Source of the DNA: Isobaculum melis
Lineage (GTDB): Bacteria; Bacillota; Bacilli; Lactobacillales; Carnobacteriaceae
Assembly (NCBI RefSeq): GCF_900111355.1
Contig: NZ_FOHA01000006.1
Location: 1 to 64,000, forward strand
Direction of reading: 5' to 3'
Length of the DNA stretch: 64,000 nucleotides
The notes under the pieces were generated by a model. It was not told where the DNA came from. It made no database searches and saw nothing but the letters and a program-made list of their open reading frames with translations. The position numbers were made by a program, and so were the translations under genes. The stretch's first letter is position 1, and every line of letters begins with the position of its first letter. This document shows, one piece after another, positions 1-7,821 of this stretch.

Positions 1-2315
1 CTCATTTATTAGGTAGTATTACCAACTTAGATGGTGCTCAAAGTATGCGTGCCTTAATTTCGATTAATGCCGAATTAAAGCGTCGCCAGCGCTTATTCTC
101 AGAAAACAATGTGAATCACATTAACCAATATCAAAAGCTTTATAAAGATGGCGATGTGAGTGAACCAATGCCACATTTATTCTTGATTAGTGATGAGTTT
201 GCGGAGTTAAAATCTGAGCAACCAGAATTTATGAAAGAGCTCGTTTCAACGGCTCGTATTGGACGTTCACTAGGTATTCACTTGATTTTAGCAACTCAAA
301 AACCAAGTGGTGTCGTAGATGACCAAATTTGGAGTAACTCAAAGTTCAAATTGGCCTTAAAAGTAGCGGATAAATCAGATTCAATGGAAATGCTCAAAAC
401 CCCAGATGCGGCGGAAATTACCCAACCAGGACGTGCTTATTTACAAGTTGGGAACAATGAAATTTATGAGCTGTTCCAAAGTGCTTGGAGTGGGGCAGAT
501 TACCTTCCAGATCAGTCTGATCAAGAAGAAGTGGATAATACAATTTATGCGATTAATGACTTAGGTCAATATGAAATTTTAAGTGAAGATTTAAGTGGCT
601 TATCCGATGGCAAAGAAGTCAAAACGGTGCCAACTGAATTGGATGCGGTGATTGATGGCATTCATGCGATTACTGAAGAAGCAGGGATTGCACCATTACC
701 AAGACCATGGTTGCCACCACTTGCAGAGCGTGTGTATTTACCTGAGTTGGATACGGTAGATTATAAGGTGGCTTGGCAAGAGAAGTCGGAGCTTGAGCCA
801 ATGCTAGGGATTGCAGATATTCCAAGTATGCAGGCGCAGGAAAGCTTTAGAATTAATCTGTCGAAGGATGGGCATATTGCCTTGTATTCAAGTCCAGGTT
901 ATGGGAAGTCGACTTTCTTACAAAGTATTTTAATGGGCTTAGCAAGACAGCATAATCCAGAACGATTACACGCTTACCTGCTTGATTTTGGGACAAACGG
1001 TTTGCTTCCACTAAGAGGATTGCCTCATGTGGCGGATACGATGAATATTGATGAAGAAGAGAAGATTGGGAAGTTTATGCGTCGCATGATGACGGAAATG
1101 AAGCGTCGTAAGAAGCTGTTGAGTAATTTTGCGGTGGCGAGTCTTGAAATGTATGAGAAGGCTAGTGGTGAGGAAGAGCCACGTATTTTAGTGATGATTG
1201 ATGGTTTTGAAGGATTCAAGAATGCAAAATTTGAATCAGATTTAGAATTAGTCTTCAATCAAATTGCTAGAGAAGGTGCAGGAATTGGGATGCACTTGAT
1301 TGTGACCGCAGGTCGCCAAGCAAGTATGAAAGCAAATCTTCAAAGTAATATTAAGGTTCAGATTGCATTGAAAATGATTGATGATAATGAAGCGCGTGGG
1401 ATTGTTGGGCGTACGACATTGTCGATTGAAGATCTGCAAGGTCGTGGGATGATTAAGTTTGATGAACCGACAATCTTCCAAAGTGCCTTACCAACGATGG
1501 GTGAGGGAACATTGGAGATTATTGAGGGGATTCAGAGAGAAGCGAGAGAGATGGATGAGGCTTGGGATGGTAAGAGACCTATAGCATTGCCAATGGCACC
1601 TGATGAGTATAGTATCTCTGACTTAATGAATTGGGATGGTATGGCAATAATCAAGGAAGAAAAACAATTACCATTGGGAATTGATTCAGAATCAGTTGAA
1701 ATTGTAACTGCGGATTTTGAAAATGAAGGAAACTTGGTCATTTCTTCTCCAATAAAAGAATCATTAGAAGCTTGTGTAACAAGTGTTGTAGCACTTGTTT
1801 CATCATTAGATTACTTTACAACATGGGTAATGGATAGTAAGAAGAAAAAACTTTCTGCATTTGAAAAAACTTCAGCAAGTTATTTCAATAACACAGATAA
1901 ATTTTATGATTTCTTAGATCAAATTGAAGATGAGATTGATGCAAGAAAAGAAACGGCTACAGACGAACTTGAAAAACAAGAAACACTCGTAGTTGTAATC
2001 GCCAATATTTATGAAATAATTGCTCAAGTAGATGAAAAACAAGTGACAATTTTAGAAGAGCTATATACAACTGCAAATAAATATAAAATATACTTCATTA
2101 TTGGCGCTGACTTTAGTACACTAGAAAGTAAGTATGATAGTTTCACGAAAAAACTAAAGAATACCGGAATGGTTATGTTGTTAAGAAGAACTTCAGGACA
2201 AAGTGTATTTGAAGTTAATAATAAAGATTTAACTAACACAGTGATTGAAGGAAACGAAGCAAGTTTTATCATTGGTAGAATGGGAAGCAAAATGAAATTC
2301 CCACTGTTTTCATAA
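1..2315 (+). CDS. essC: EssC, T7SSb membrane-bound FtsK/SpoIIIE-type ATPase (5' part outside window)
   Basis: The reading frame is open from base 3 (HLLGSITNLDGAQSM precedes the first internal Met at 45), so this is the C-terminal part of a longer protein. EssC is the motor and substrate-recognition ATPase of the Firmicutes type VII secretion system. The fragment begins inside ATPase domain D2 (Walker B LFLISDEFAE near 177-206, then ARIGRSLGIHLILATQKPSG), passes an RPWLPPL linker near 700, and enters D3, whose Walker A GYGKST (near 898-915) is intact and whose Walker B-like VMIDGFEGF lies near 1192-1218. The last roughly 225-250 residues (from about 1560-1640) are markedly more AT-rich. In S. 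aureus and Listeria this is the part of EssC that varies between strains and matches the downstream effector set. The family call is very secure. Confidence 0.96.
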   Translation, partial: HLLGSITNLDGAQSMRALISINAELKRRQRLFSENNVNHINQYQKLYKDGDVSEPMPHLFLISDEFAELKSEQPEFMKELVSTARIGRSLGIHLILATQKPSGVVDDQIWSNSKFKLALKVADKSDSMEMLKTPDAAEITQPGRAYLQVGNNEIYELFQSAWSGADYLPDQSDQEEVDNTIYAINDLGQYEILSEDLSGLSDGKEVKTVPTELDAVIDGIHAITEEAGIAPLPRPWLPPLAERVYLPELDTVDYKVAWQEKSELEPMLGIADIPSMQAQESFRINLSKDGHIALYSSPGYGKSTFLQSILMGLARQHNPERLHAYLLDFGTNGLLPLRGLPHVADTMNIDEEEKIGKFMRRMMTEMKRRKKLLSNFAVASLEMYEKASGEEEPRILVMIDGFEGFKNAKFESDLELVFNQIAREGAGIGMHLIVTAGRQASMKANLQSNIKVQIALKMIDDNEARGIVGRTTLSIEDLQGRGMIKFDEPTIFQSALPTMGEGTLEIIEGIQREAREMDEAWDGKRPIALPMAPDEYSISDLMNWDGMAIIKEEKQLPLGIDSESVEIVTADFENEGNLVISSPIKESLEACVTSVVALVSSLDYFTTWVMDSKKKKLSAFEKTSASYFNNTDKFYDFLDQIEDEIDARKETATDELEKQETLVVVIANIYEIIAQVDEKQVTILEELYTTANKYKIYFIIGADFSTLESKYDSFTKKLKNTGMVMLLRRTSGQSVFEVNNKDLTNTVIEGNEASFIIGRMGSKMKFPLFS

Positions 2316-2335
2316 GTGATACGAGGAGGGAAAGC

Positions 2336-3247
2336 ATGGGAAAAAAACGAATAATACTAGTTTTAATGTCAATCTTAATAGTTATAGGAGGATGTACAAT
2401 GAATAAAAAAGATGAAGCAACAAAAGAAGAAAAGAAAAATGATAATGCAGAAATAGTAAGTGTTCAAGACTATACAGGTGAAGGATTTCATGGCGAATAT
2501 AATCAAACAACAGACCGAATTGTGAAAAGAAATTATGAAGAGTTAGAATTAATAGCAAATGAATATATGCAAGAAAATTTCAAAACAGATGTAGAAATTA
2601 CAAGCTATATTCCATTAGAGAATATTGCAGTTGTGTTGTTTAAGACAAAAAAAGAACCAGTAATACACTCATCATTCTATGTGATGGTTGATCATAAAGA
2701 TCGTTCATTAATCCATCAGTTTAATGCGCATGAAGGAGAAGTCGAACAGTCTATAGTATCTGGATTGTATCATTATGCTTATGAAGAAGAATTTAATAAA
2801 TTTAATGAGAAAATAGAAGAATTAAAAGATAAGTATCCAGTAGTAAGTTTGACAGAAGAGGCACATGAGAAAACTTATATTTCTATGTATCGAGAGAAAA
2901 ATTATTATATAAGCATGTCTAGTTTGAGTGTTCCTTCAGTATTAGATTTCTATAAAGAAACAAATGAAGTTATTTCTAAAGAAGAAGTTCGAACTATGTT
3001 TGAATTAATTGAAAGTTCAGAAGAAATAAGTAAAGGAATCGTTATTCGATTATACATGAAAGAAGCTGGAACACATTCAGATAAAAAGTTACTAAATAAT
3101 CTGATAGATGATATGTCTAAGTTTAGTTTTTTATTAAAAGGGAGCTATACAATCAACTTAATGTCAAATGATGTGCTGAAAAAGAGTGGCCATGGTGTAG
3201 AAAATGAAGACTTATCTATTATTTTTGAAAATAAAGAGGAGAAATAA
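2336..3247 (+). CDS. Lipoprotein, putative TilA-like immunity protein of the adjacent T7SS lipase toxin
   Basis: This 303-residue protein has a lipoprotein signal peptide (basic MGKKR, hydrophobic stretch, lipobox IGGC with Cys20), so it should be anchored to the outer face of the membrane. A GAGGAGGGAAAG ribosome site precedes the ATG, 21 bases after essC and 2 bases before the lipase gene, so the three genes look co-transcribed. The motif DYTGEGFHGEYNQ recalls DUF1672-type lipoproteins, from memory and not verified. In S. aureus, lipoproteins encoded beside the T7SS lipase TslA protect the producer, and I infer the same role here. A near copy with two frameshifts lies at 6740-7643. The copies agree closely in the first two thirds and diverge after about residue 200. 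A membrane lipoprotein is certain; immunity function is inference. Confidence 0.75.
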   Translation: MGKKRIILVLMSILIVIGGCTMNKKDEATKEEKKNDNAEIVSVQDYTGEGFHGEYNQTTDRIVKRNYEELELIANEYMQENFKTDVEITSYIPLENIAVVLFKTKKEPVIHSSFYVMVDHKDRSLIHQFNAHEGEVEQSIVSGLYHYAYEEEFNKFNEKIEELKDKYPVVSLTEEAHEKTYISMYREKNYYISMSSLSVPSVLDFYKETNEVISKEEVRTMFELIESSEEISKGIVIRLYMKEAGTHSDKKLLNNLIDDMSKFSFLLKGSYTINLMSNDVLKKSGHGVENEDLSIIFENKEEK

Positions 3248-3249
3248 GA

Positions 3250-5280
3250 ATGGCAAAACAACAAATAAGTCATGAAGACCTCATTAGACTTGGTGGAGAC
3301 ACAGTATATAAAGAGTTGGAAATACACGAGCGAGTTGAAATAAATGGCAAAATATTTGTCATTAAGGATATTATAAGTAATCCAAAGACTGGTTTACAAG
3401 CAATTACAGTAAGTCTTGACGGTACAGATGAATATGCAGTTATCTATCAAGGGACACAACCAGGAGACGGTGGAAATGATTATTTAACAGATGCTTCTTT
3501 GCTTACTGATAAAATCCATCCACAGTTAGATGCAGCAAGTCAGTATTATAATGATATGTATAAGAAATATGGCAATATTAAATATGTTGGTGGAAACTCA
3601 TTAGGTGGAGGTCTAGCCAATTATGTTACCTATAAAAATGGCTGGTCAAATGTTCATTCAGTTGTATTGAATCCTGCAATTATTCCTGAAATTGGGGATG
3701 TAGATGATCCTGAACGCTATACAAACTATTTAACACAATATGATCCCTTGACACTTGCAGAAAAAGGGATTGGATTGAAAGACCGAATACCAGGTCATAT
3801 TCATGATCTTGTTTATGGTATCCCTATATTTGGAAGGCTTGTTTCAAATCATGTTGGCTATGTTAAAGATGATGATGGTAATTTAATCGGAGTAGAAATT
3901 GAAACACCAGATGGACAAAAAGTGTGGCTTAATCTTCAAGTAGATGCATTTTTACCAGTTAGTATATTTAGTGGGAATATACTTGGGAGAGGAAATGGTG
4001 AAAAAGTTGAAATTACACCTGATATTTTAGCTCTTCTTTCAAATCAAATTACTGATAAGTTACTAGAGTGGTTTAGACAAATAAGTCGAAACAACGAAAC
4101 GGTTAGTATTCTGATTGGAAATGAAAAAAATAAATTTGAAATTCGTGTTGATGAATTGAAAGGTGAAGTAGAGGCTATTTTTTCAAGTGGTGGGATGAAT
4201 TTTTTTGAAACATGGGCAAATGTAAAAGAGAGTTTAGGTGTAATTGGAGATGGTTTAATTGGTGGTATGGGAATACTGTCTGAAATTCCTAAATTAGCTC
4301 CAATTAAGATTCCATTTATAACGGATGTAGCTACTGTTCTCCCTTCATTGATACAACTGATAGACACGTTATCAGATTTTTTCAATGAAATTAAAACGAA
4401 GCATGTTCCAGCCTTATTTGAAGATGTAGATAGGGGTTTTAGTGATGGAGTTGTTTCTAATTTATCCAAACATCACAGAATGCTTGAAGGCAATATAAGT
4501 ACATTAGACACAAAAGTAAGAAATTATGCCTCACAGATTGATGGTGTAAGAATCACAATGGTAGAAATGGATAGGGCGTTAGCAGCAGGAATTGAACCGC
4601 AAATTATTGGTATACCAACATTTACTAATACTGTTCTTAAGGAAGAAAAATATTTAGAAGGATGGAAAGCATTAAATGAAACCTTAGATAAGAATTATAA
4701 AACTTTCACAAAGAATATAGAGGGTAGGTTTGTTTCTTTACTAACACAAATAAAAGATAAGGTAGAAGGACTTTTAGATATTGCAGAAACGATTGAGTCT
4801 TCTCTAAATACAGTAGCAAATATGATAGATATTCCTTGGTTTGAGTTCGATGATAACTTGAGAGAAAATGCCAGAGAGTTTAATTCTTTTACAGTAAGAC
4901 CAATTAAAAGTTCTATAGAAGGAATCATTACTGGTATAGCAGCAATGATTGCTAATTTTCCTAACTTACTTGAAAATTTCAAACCTTATGTTAAACATGC
5001 CTTGTTTATAAATTCAAATTATGAAACTGTATTGATATTGAATGAATACAATTATGGCATATTGGAATCGATTTACTTAACATTTAATGATATGCAATAC
5101 CATTTACAAGAAAATAAAGCTGAGGCTATATCAAGATTAGGGAATGTGGCAATGCATATTAGTAATGATTTTGGAACAGTCCAATATCAAATGGGACAAT
5201 CAACATTAACAAAACATAATCGTCCTAAAAAAGTAAATAAACATCCAGCATTTTCAGGTGCGAGACCTATTGCTACATAA
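3250..5280 (+). CDS. TslA-like T7SS lipase toxin with C-terminal (reverse LXG-like) helical targeting domain
   Basis: This 676-residue protein has no signal peptide. Residues 1 to about 230 look like an alpha/beta-hydrolase (class 3 lipase-like) domain: YAVIYQGTQPGDGGNDYLTD, then the nucleophile elbow GGNSLGGGLANY with Ser117. Asp165 (QYDPLTL) and His201 (SNHVGYV) are candidates for the rest of the triad. Residues about 260-650 are long amphipathic helices interrupted by a hydrophobic, glycine-rich stretch near 330-380, as expected for an LXG-like module. A lipase in front and the LXG-like region behind is the reverse arrangement described for S. aureus TslA. It follows essC and a lipoprotein with a 2-base gap and ends at a strong terminator. 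I see no small Lap/WXG100-type partner genes beside it. Enzyme activity and secretion are inferred. Confidence 0.75.
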   Translation: MAKQQISHEDLIRLGGDTVYKELEIHERVEINGKIFVIKDIISNPKTGLQAITVSLDGTDEYAVIYQGTQPGDGGNDYLTDASLLTDKIHPQLDAASQYYNDMYKKYGNIKYVGGNSLGGGLANYVTYKNGWSNVHSVVLNPAIIPEIGDVDDPERYTNYLTQYDPLTLAEKGIGLKDRIPGHIHDLVYGIPIFGRLVSNHVGYVKDDDGNLIGVEIETPDGQKVWLNLQVDAFLPVSIFSGNILGRGNGEKVEITPDILALLSNQITDKLLEWFRQISRNNETVSILIGNEKNKFEIRVDELKGEVEAIFSSGGMNFFETWANVKESLGVIGDGLIGGMGILSEIPKLAPIKIPFITDVATVLPSLIQLIDTLSDFFNEIKTKHVPALFEDVDRGFSDGVVSNLSKHHRMLEGNISTLDTKVRNYASQIDGVRITMVEMDRALAAGIEPQIIGIPTFTNTVLKEEKYLEGWKALNETLDKNYKTFTKNIEGRFVSLLTQIKDKVEGLLDIAETIESSLNTVANMIDIPWFEFDDNLRENAREFNSFTVRPIKSSIEGIITGIAAMIANFPNLLENFKPYVKHALFINSNYETVLILNEYNYGILESIYLTFNDMQYHLQENKAEAISRLGNVAMHISNDFGTVQYQMGQSTLTKHNRPKKVNKHPAFSGARPIAT

Positions 5281-5297
5281 TAGGGAAATAAAGATGG

Positions 5298-5335
5298 AGT
5301 AGAAACTATTTTTGATAGTTTCTACTTTGTTTATT
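5298..5335 (+). terminator. Intrinsic terminator after the lipase toxin gene
   Basis: A perfect 11-bp inverted repeat, AGTAGAAACTA (5298-5308) and TAGTTTCTACT (5316-5326), with a 7-base loop is followed by TTGTTTATTT. It closes the essC-lipoprotein-lipase unit 18 bases after the lipase stop codon. Confidence 0.85.
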
Positions 5336-5615
5336 TAATCGTATTTTTCTATATTAGAAAAACGTATTTATATATTTAGTTGATTTAAATAAAGCTAGAT
5401 CTAAGTAATGTATAGTAGCTTCATGAAAAATTTTAAAATGTTGAAATGGTTATGCTGTTAAATAAAGTGAAGTAACCTTGGTTAAAAAAATAGTAAAGAA
5501 TAATATAGAATAAAATATGGTTACACCAATATTGAATGGTATGGAAAAGAAAAATTGGAGCCTTAATTTCAATAGGTAGAGGTTTTTTATTCATATATAA
5601 AGGGGATAGACAGTT
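5336..5615. other. AT-rich intergenic region without a recognised gene
   Basis: About 280 bases of very AT-rich sequence follow the terminator. All frames are broken by stops, and I find no convincing gene remnant. It must hold the promoter of the lipoprotein at 5616, because the upstream terminator is strong, but I cannot single out a consensus -35/-10 pair. An AAAGGGGATAG ribosome site lies at the right end. Confidence 0.5.
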
Positions 5616-6218
5616 ATGAAAAAGAGAATATCCATACTTTTGTTAAGTATTTTACTATTAGTAGGCTGTGCAGAAACGAAAAAACAACCAGCTCAAGAAA
5701 AAGAAAGTTCTAATCAAATGGTAAAAATTGAATCAAATATTCCTAAAATAAAAGAAACTAAAAATATTGATGTTGTTAAATTATATAAGCAAACAGATAA
5801 CACTTATGAGGAAAAGGAAAAAGAACTCATTGATAGCACCTTCTCTTTGTTTAATAATACTGAACAAGTTGTTTATAGGGATTCATTAACGTTTATTCCC
5901 GCTAACACTTTTTATGAAGAGGATGGGGTAGTGTATTTTTATGGTATTTTATACAATAATACGGGAAATAGCATAAAAAGTATTAAATTTGGATGTGATG
6001 TCAACATTGTGACTAACGAAACAATCATTCAATTAGAAGGAGCATTTGAATTGAAAAGTACCTATTATCCGTTTATGAATTCTGATGAGGGATTAAATGT
6101 AGTACTAGGATTTGAAAGAAGTGAAGAAAATAATTTGGATGCACTAAACTCTAACACTGTTATAGATGATATAGAAGTAAAGCTAAAAAATATTGAATTT
6201 TTTCAAATAAACAATTAA
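5616..6218 (+). CDS. Lipoprotein of the T7SS module (paralogue of 7822-8451)
   Basis: This 200-residue protein has an N-terminal lipoprotein signal (MKKR, then LLLSILLLVGC with Cys18 as acylation site) and a polar, charged linker before a folded domain starting near SNIPKIKETKNIDVVKLY. It is clearly paralogous to the lipoprotein at 7822-8451. Shared blocks include PKIKETK, DSTFSLFNNTEQ against DHTFSTFNHTEQ, and the C-terminal pattern VKLKNIEFFQ against VNLNNIEFYY. I do not recognise a named family. Its position after a T7SS toxin gene and its duplication together with the other lipoprotein suggest a second immunity or accessory lipoprotein. Its lower GC and codon use match the variable module, not the chromosome core. 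Confidence 0.7.
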   Translation: MKKRISILLLSILLLVGCAETKKQPAQEKESSNQMVKIESNIPKIKETKNIDVVKLYKQTDNTYEEKEKELIDSTFSLFNNTEQVVYRDSLTFIPANTFYEEDGVVYFYGILYNNTGNSIKSIKFGCDVNIVTNETIIQLEGAFELKSTYYPFMNSDEGLNVVLGFERSEENNLDALNSNTVIDDIEVKLKNIEFFQINN

Positions 6219-6230
6219 GAAGGATAGAGT

Positions 6231-6626
6231 ATGAAAAAAATAATAGAAAACATATTGGAACAAAATCAACTAAAAGAAGAGAATCAAATATCCGTATTTA
6301 GCATAAAAAGACCATCATATGGTTTGAGATTAATGATGTCAGTTTTTGTATCATTTTTTACAAAAAACTATATTACCTGTTTTGGTGAAAAAGGAGTTTC
6401 TATACTAAGTACAAGTAGTATGGGTGGAAAACCAGATGGAGAATATGAATTTATTCCAGCAGAAGATATCGAACATATCTTCATAGAGAAGAAAGGTTTG
6501 TATTATTTGTTGTCAATTCATCAAGAAGATGATGAAGTTTTTCATTTAGAAATACCAGCTAGATATGGTACAAAAAAATGGCATAATGAGGGATTTAAAA
6601 AGTTGCAAGACCTTTATGGAATTTAA
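6231..6626 (+). CDS. Small cytoplasmic protein, possibly PH-like fold, unknown function
   Basis: This 131-residue protein starts 12 bases after the lipoprotein stop, with an AGAAGGATAGAG ribosome site, so it is probably co-transcribed. It has no signal peptide. The sequence alternates beta-strand-like segments (NYITCFGEKGVSILST, EFIPAEDIEHIFIEKKGLYYLLSIH, EVFHLEIPARYG) and ends in a helix (HNEGFKKLQDLYGI). That layout recalls bacterial PH-like (YokE-type) domains, but this is an impression of the fold only. No copy of it is present in the decayed second module downstream, so it may belong specifically to the intact module. Confidence 0.55.
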   Translation: MKKIIENILEQNQLKEENQISVFSIKRPSYGLRLMMSVFVSFFTKNYITCFGEKGVSILSTSSMGGKPDGEYEFIPAEDIEHIFIEKKGLYYLLSIHQEDDEVFHLEIPARYGTKKWHNEGFKKLQDLYGI

Positions 6627-6663
6627 TTTTTTATCATTAGAATGAGAAAGAAGAAAAATGATG

Positions 6664-6716
6664 ACAGTGATTGAAGGAAACGAAGCAAAATCAAATTCTT
6701 ACAGTTTTCAAAAATG
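6664..6716 (+). pseudogene. Orphan remnant of the essC 3' end
   Basis: Bases 6664-6688 repeat 25 bases of essC (2238-2262) exactly, coding TVIEGNEA. The rest (GAAGCAAAATCAAATTC...GTTTTCA) matches the last 30 bases of essC (from 2284) with a few substitutions. The 28 bases between two GAAGCAA repeats of essC (2256-2262 and 2284-2290) are missing, consistent with slippage between the repeats and leading to a frameshifted end. The homology continues through the ribosome-site region into the lipoprotein copy that starts at 6740. The fragment is far too short to code a functional part and marks a duplicated or displaced essC-tip module. Confidence 0.85.
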
Positions 6717-6739
6717 AGATGTATTAAGAGAGGAAAATC

Positions 6740-7643
6740 ATGAGGAGAAAACGATTAATCTTAGTTCTAATAACAATCTTAATAGTTATAGGTGGATGCG
6801 CACCAAATAAAAAAATAAGTCAAAAGGTGAAGATAAAGAAACAAATAACTCCGAAATAGTAAGTGTTCAAGACTATACGGGTGAAGGTTTTCATGGTAAA
6901 TATAATCAAACAACAGATAAAATTATGAAGAGTTAGAATTGATTGCAAATGAATATATGCAACAGAATTTCAAAACAGATGTAGAAATCACAAGCTATAT
7001 TCCATTAGAAAATACCGCAGTTGTTTTGTTTAAGACAAAACAAGAGCCTGTCATTCATTCATCTTTTTATGTGATGATTAATCATCAAAGCCATTCGTTG
7101 TTTCATCAGTTTAATGCGCATGAAGGTGAGATAGAGCAATCTATAGTGTCTGGATTATATCATTATGCGTATGAAGACGAATTCAATCGATTCAATGAGA
7201 AAATTGAAGAACTAAAAGATAAGTATTCAGTAGTAAGTTTGACGGAAGAGGCGCATGAGAAAACTTATATTTCTATGTATCGAGAGAAAAATTATTATAT
7301 TGGAATCTCTAGCTTAGATTTGCCATCTATATTAGAGTTTTATAAAAATAAACAAACTAATATTTCTAAAGAAGAAATATTACCATTAATTAAAGAATAT
7401 GAAAATAATCCTGCTGTATACAGAGGAATTGTGATTCGTTTGTATATGAAAGAAAACGAAAGTGAAGCAGATGGTAAAATATTGAATGACATGATTAATG
7501 ATATGAAAAAACTCAATATTCAATTAAAAGGAAATTATTATATAAATTTAATGTCAAATAATTTAATTAAAGATAGTGGTCATGGTGTTAAAAATATAGA
7601 CTTGCCAATTATTTTTGATGACTCCTTGTCGCATAGTAGATAA
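6740..7643 (+). pseudogene. Frameshifted copy of the TilA-like lipoprotein (2336-3247)
   Basis: The copy starts with ATG at 6740 (lipobox IGGC as in the intact gene) after an AGAGAGG ribosome site. In the starting frame it stops at TAG 6857-6859. A frame change in the A-rich stretch near 6805-6820 restores EIVSVQDYTGEGFHGKYNQTT, but a 13-base deletion near 6920 relative to the intact gene shifts the frame again. From about 6927 the remaining frame is open to 7643 and matches the intact protein closely (FKTDVEITSYIPLEN, FNAHEGE, LTEEAHEKTYISMYREKNYY). Similarity falls sharply after the SSL that follows. Translation from an internal Met at 6939 would lack a signal peptide, so lipoprotein function is lost unless the breaks are sequencing errors. 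Confidence 0.88.
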
Positions 7644-7648
7644 AATGA

Positions 7649-7780
7649 ATATTTACAACTGACATAAAGAGATTAGAAGGAACCAAAAGGACAAATTTAG
7701 TTGATGATGGTTATTCTGAATTGAATTGGAAAAATTACTTAAATAAAGATAATTCTTACTCAAAAGAATGGGTAAGGTAG
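7649..7780 (+). pseudogene. Short ORF remnant at the position of the missing toxin gene
   Basis: A 43-codon open frame without a normal start codon reads IFTTDIKRLEGTKRTNL followed by VDDGYSELNWKNYLNKDNSY and ends at TAG 7778-7780. It starts six bases after the lipoprotein pseudogene, which is where the lipase toxin starts in the intact module. DIKRLEGT is loosely like DLIRLGGDT at residues 10-18 of the lipase. I infer the leftover N-terminus of a deleted toxin gene. The resemblance is weak and could be chance. Confidence 0.35.
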
Positions 7781-7821
7781 AACATTTCAAATAAATTATA
7801 AAGATCAATGAGGGAAAGTGC

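Noticed and set aside
6939-7643. 234-codon ORF as an intact gene
   Set aside because: It is the rear of a frameshifted lipoprotein copy that starts at 6740. The internal Met has no proper ribosome site and lacks the signal peptide.
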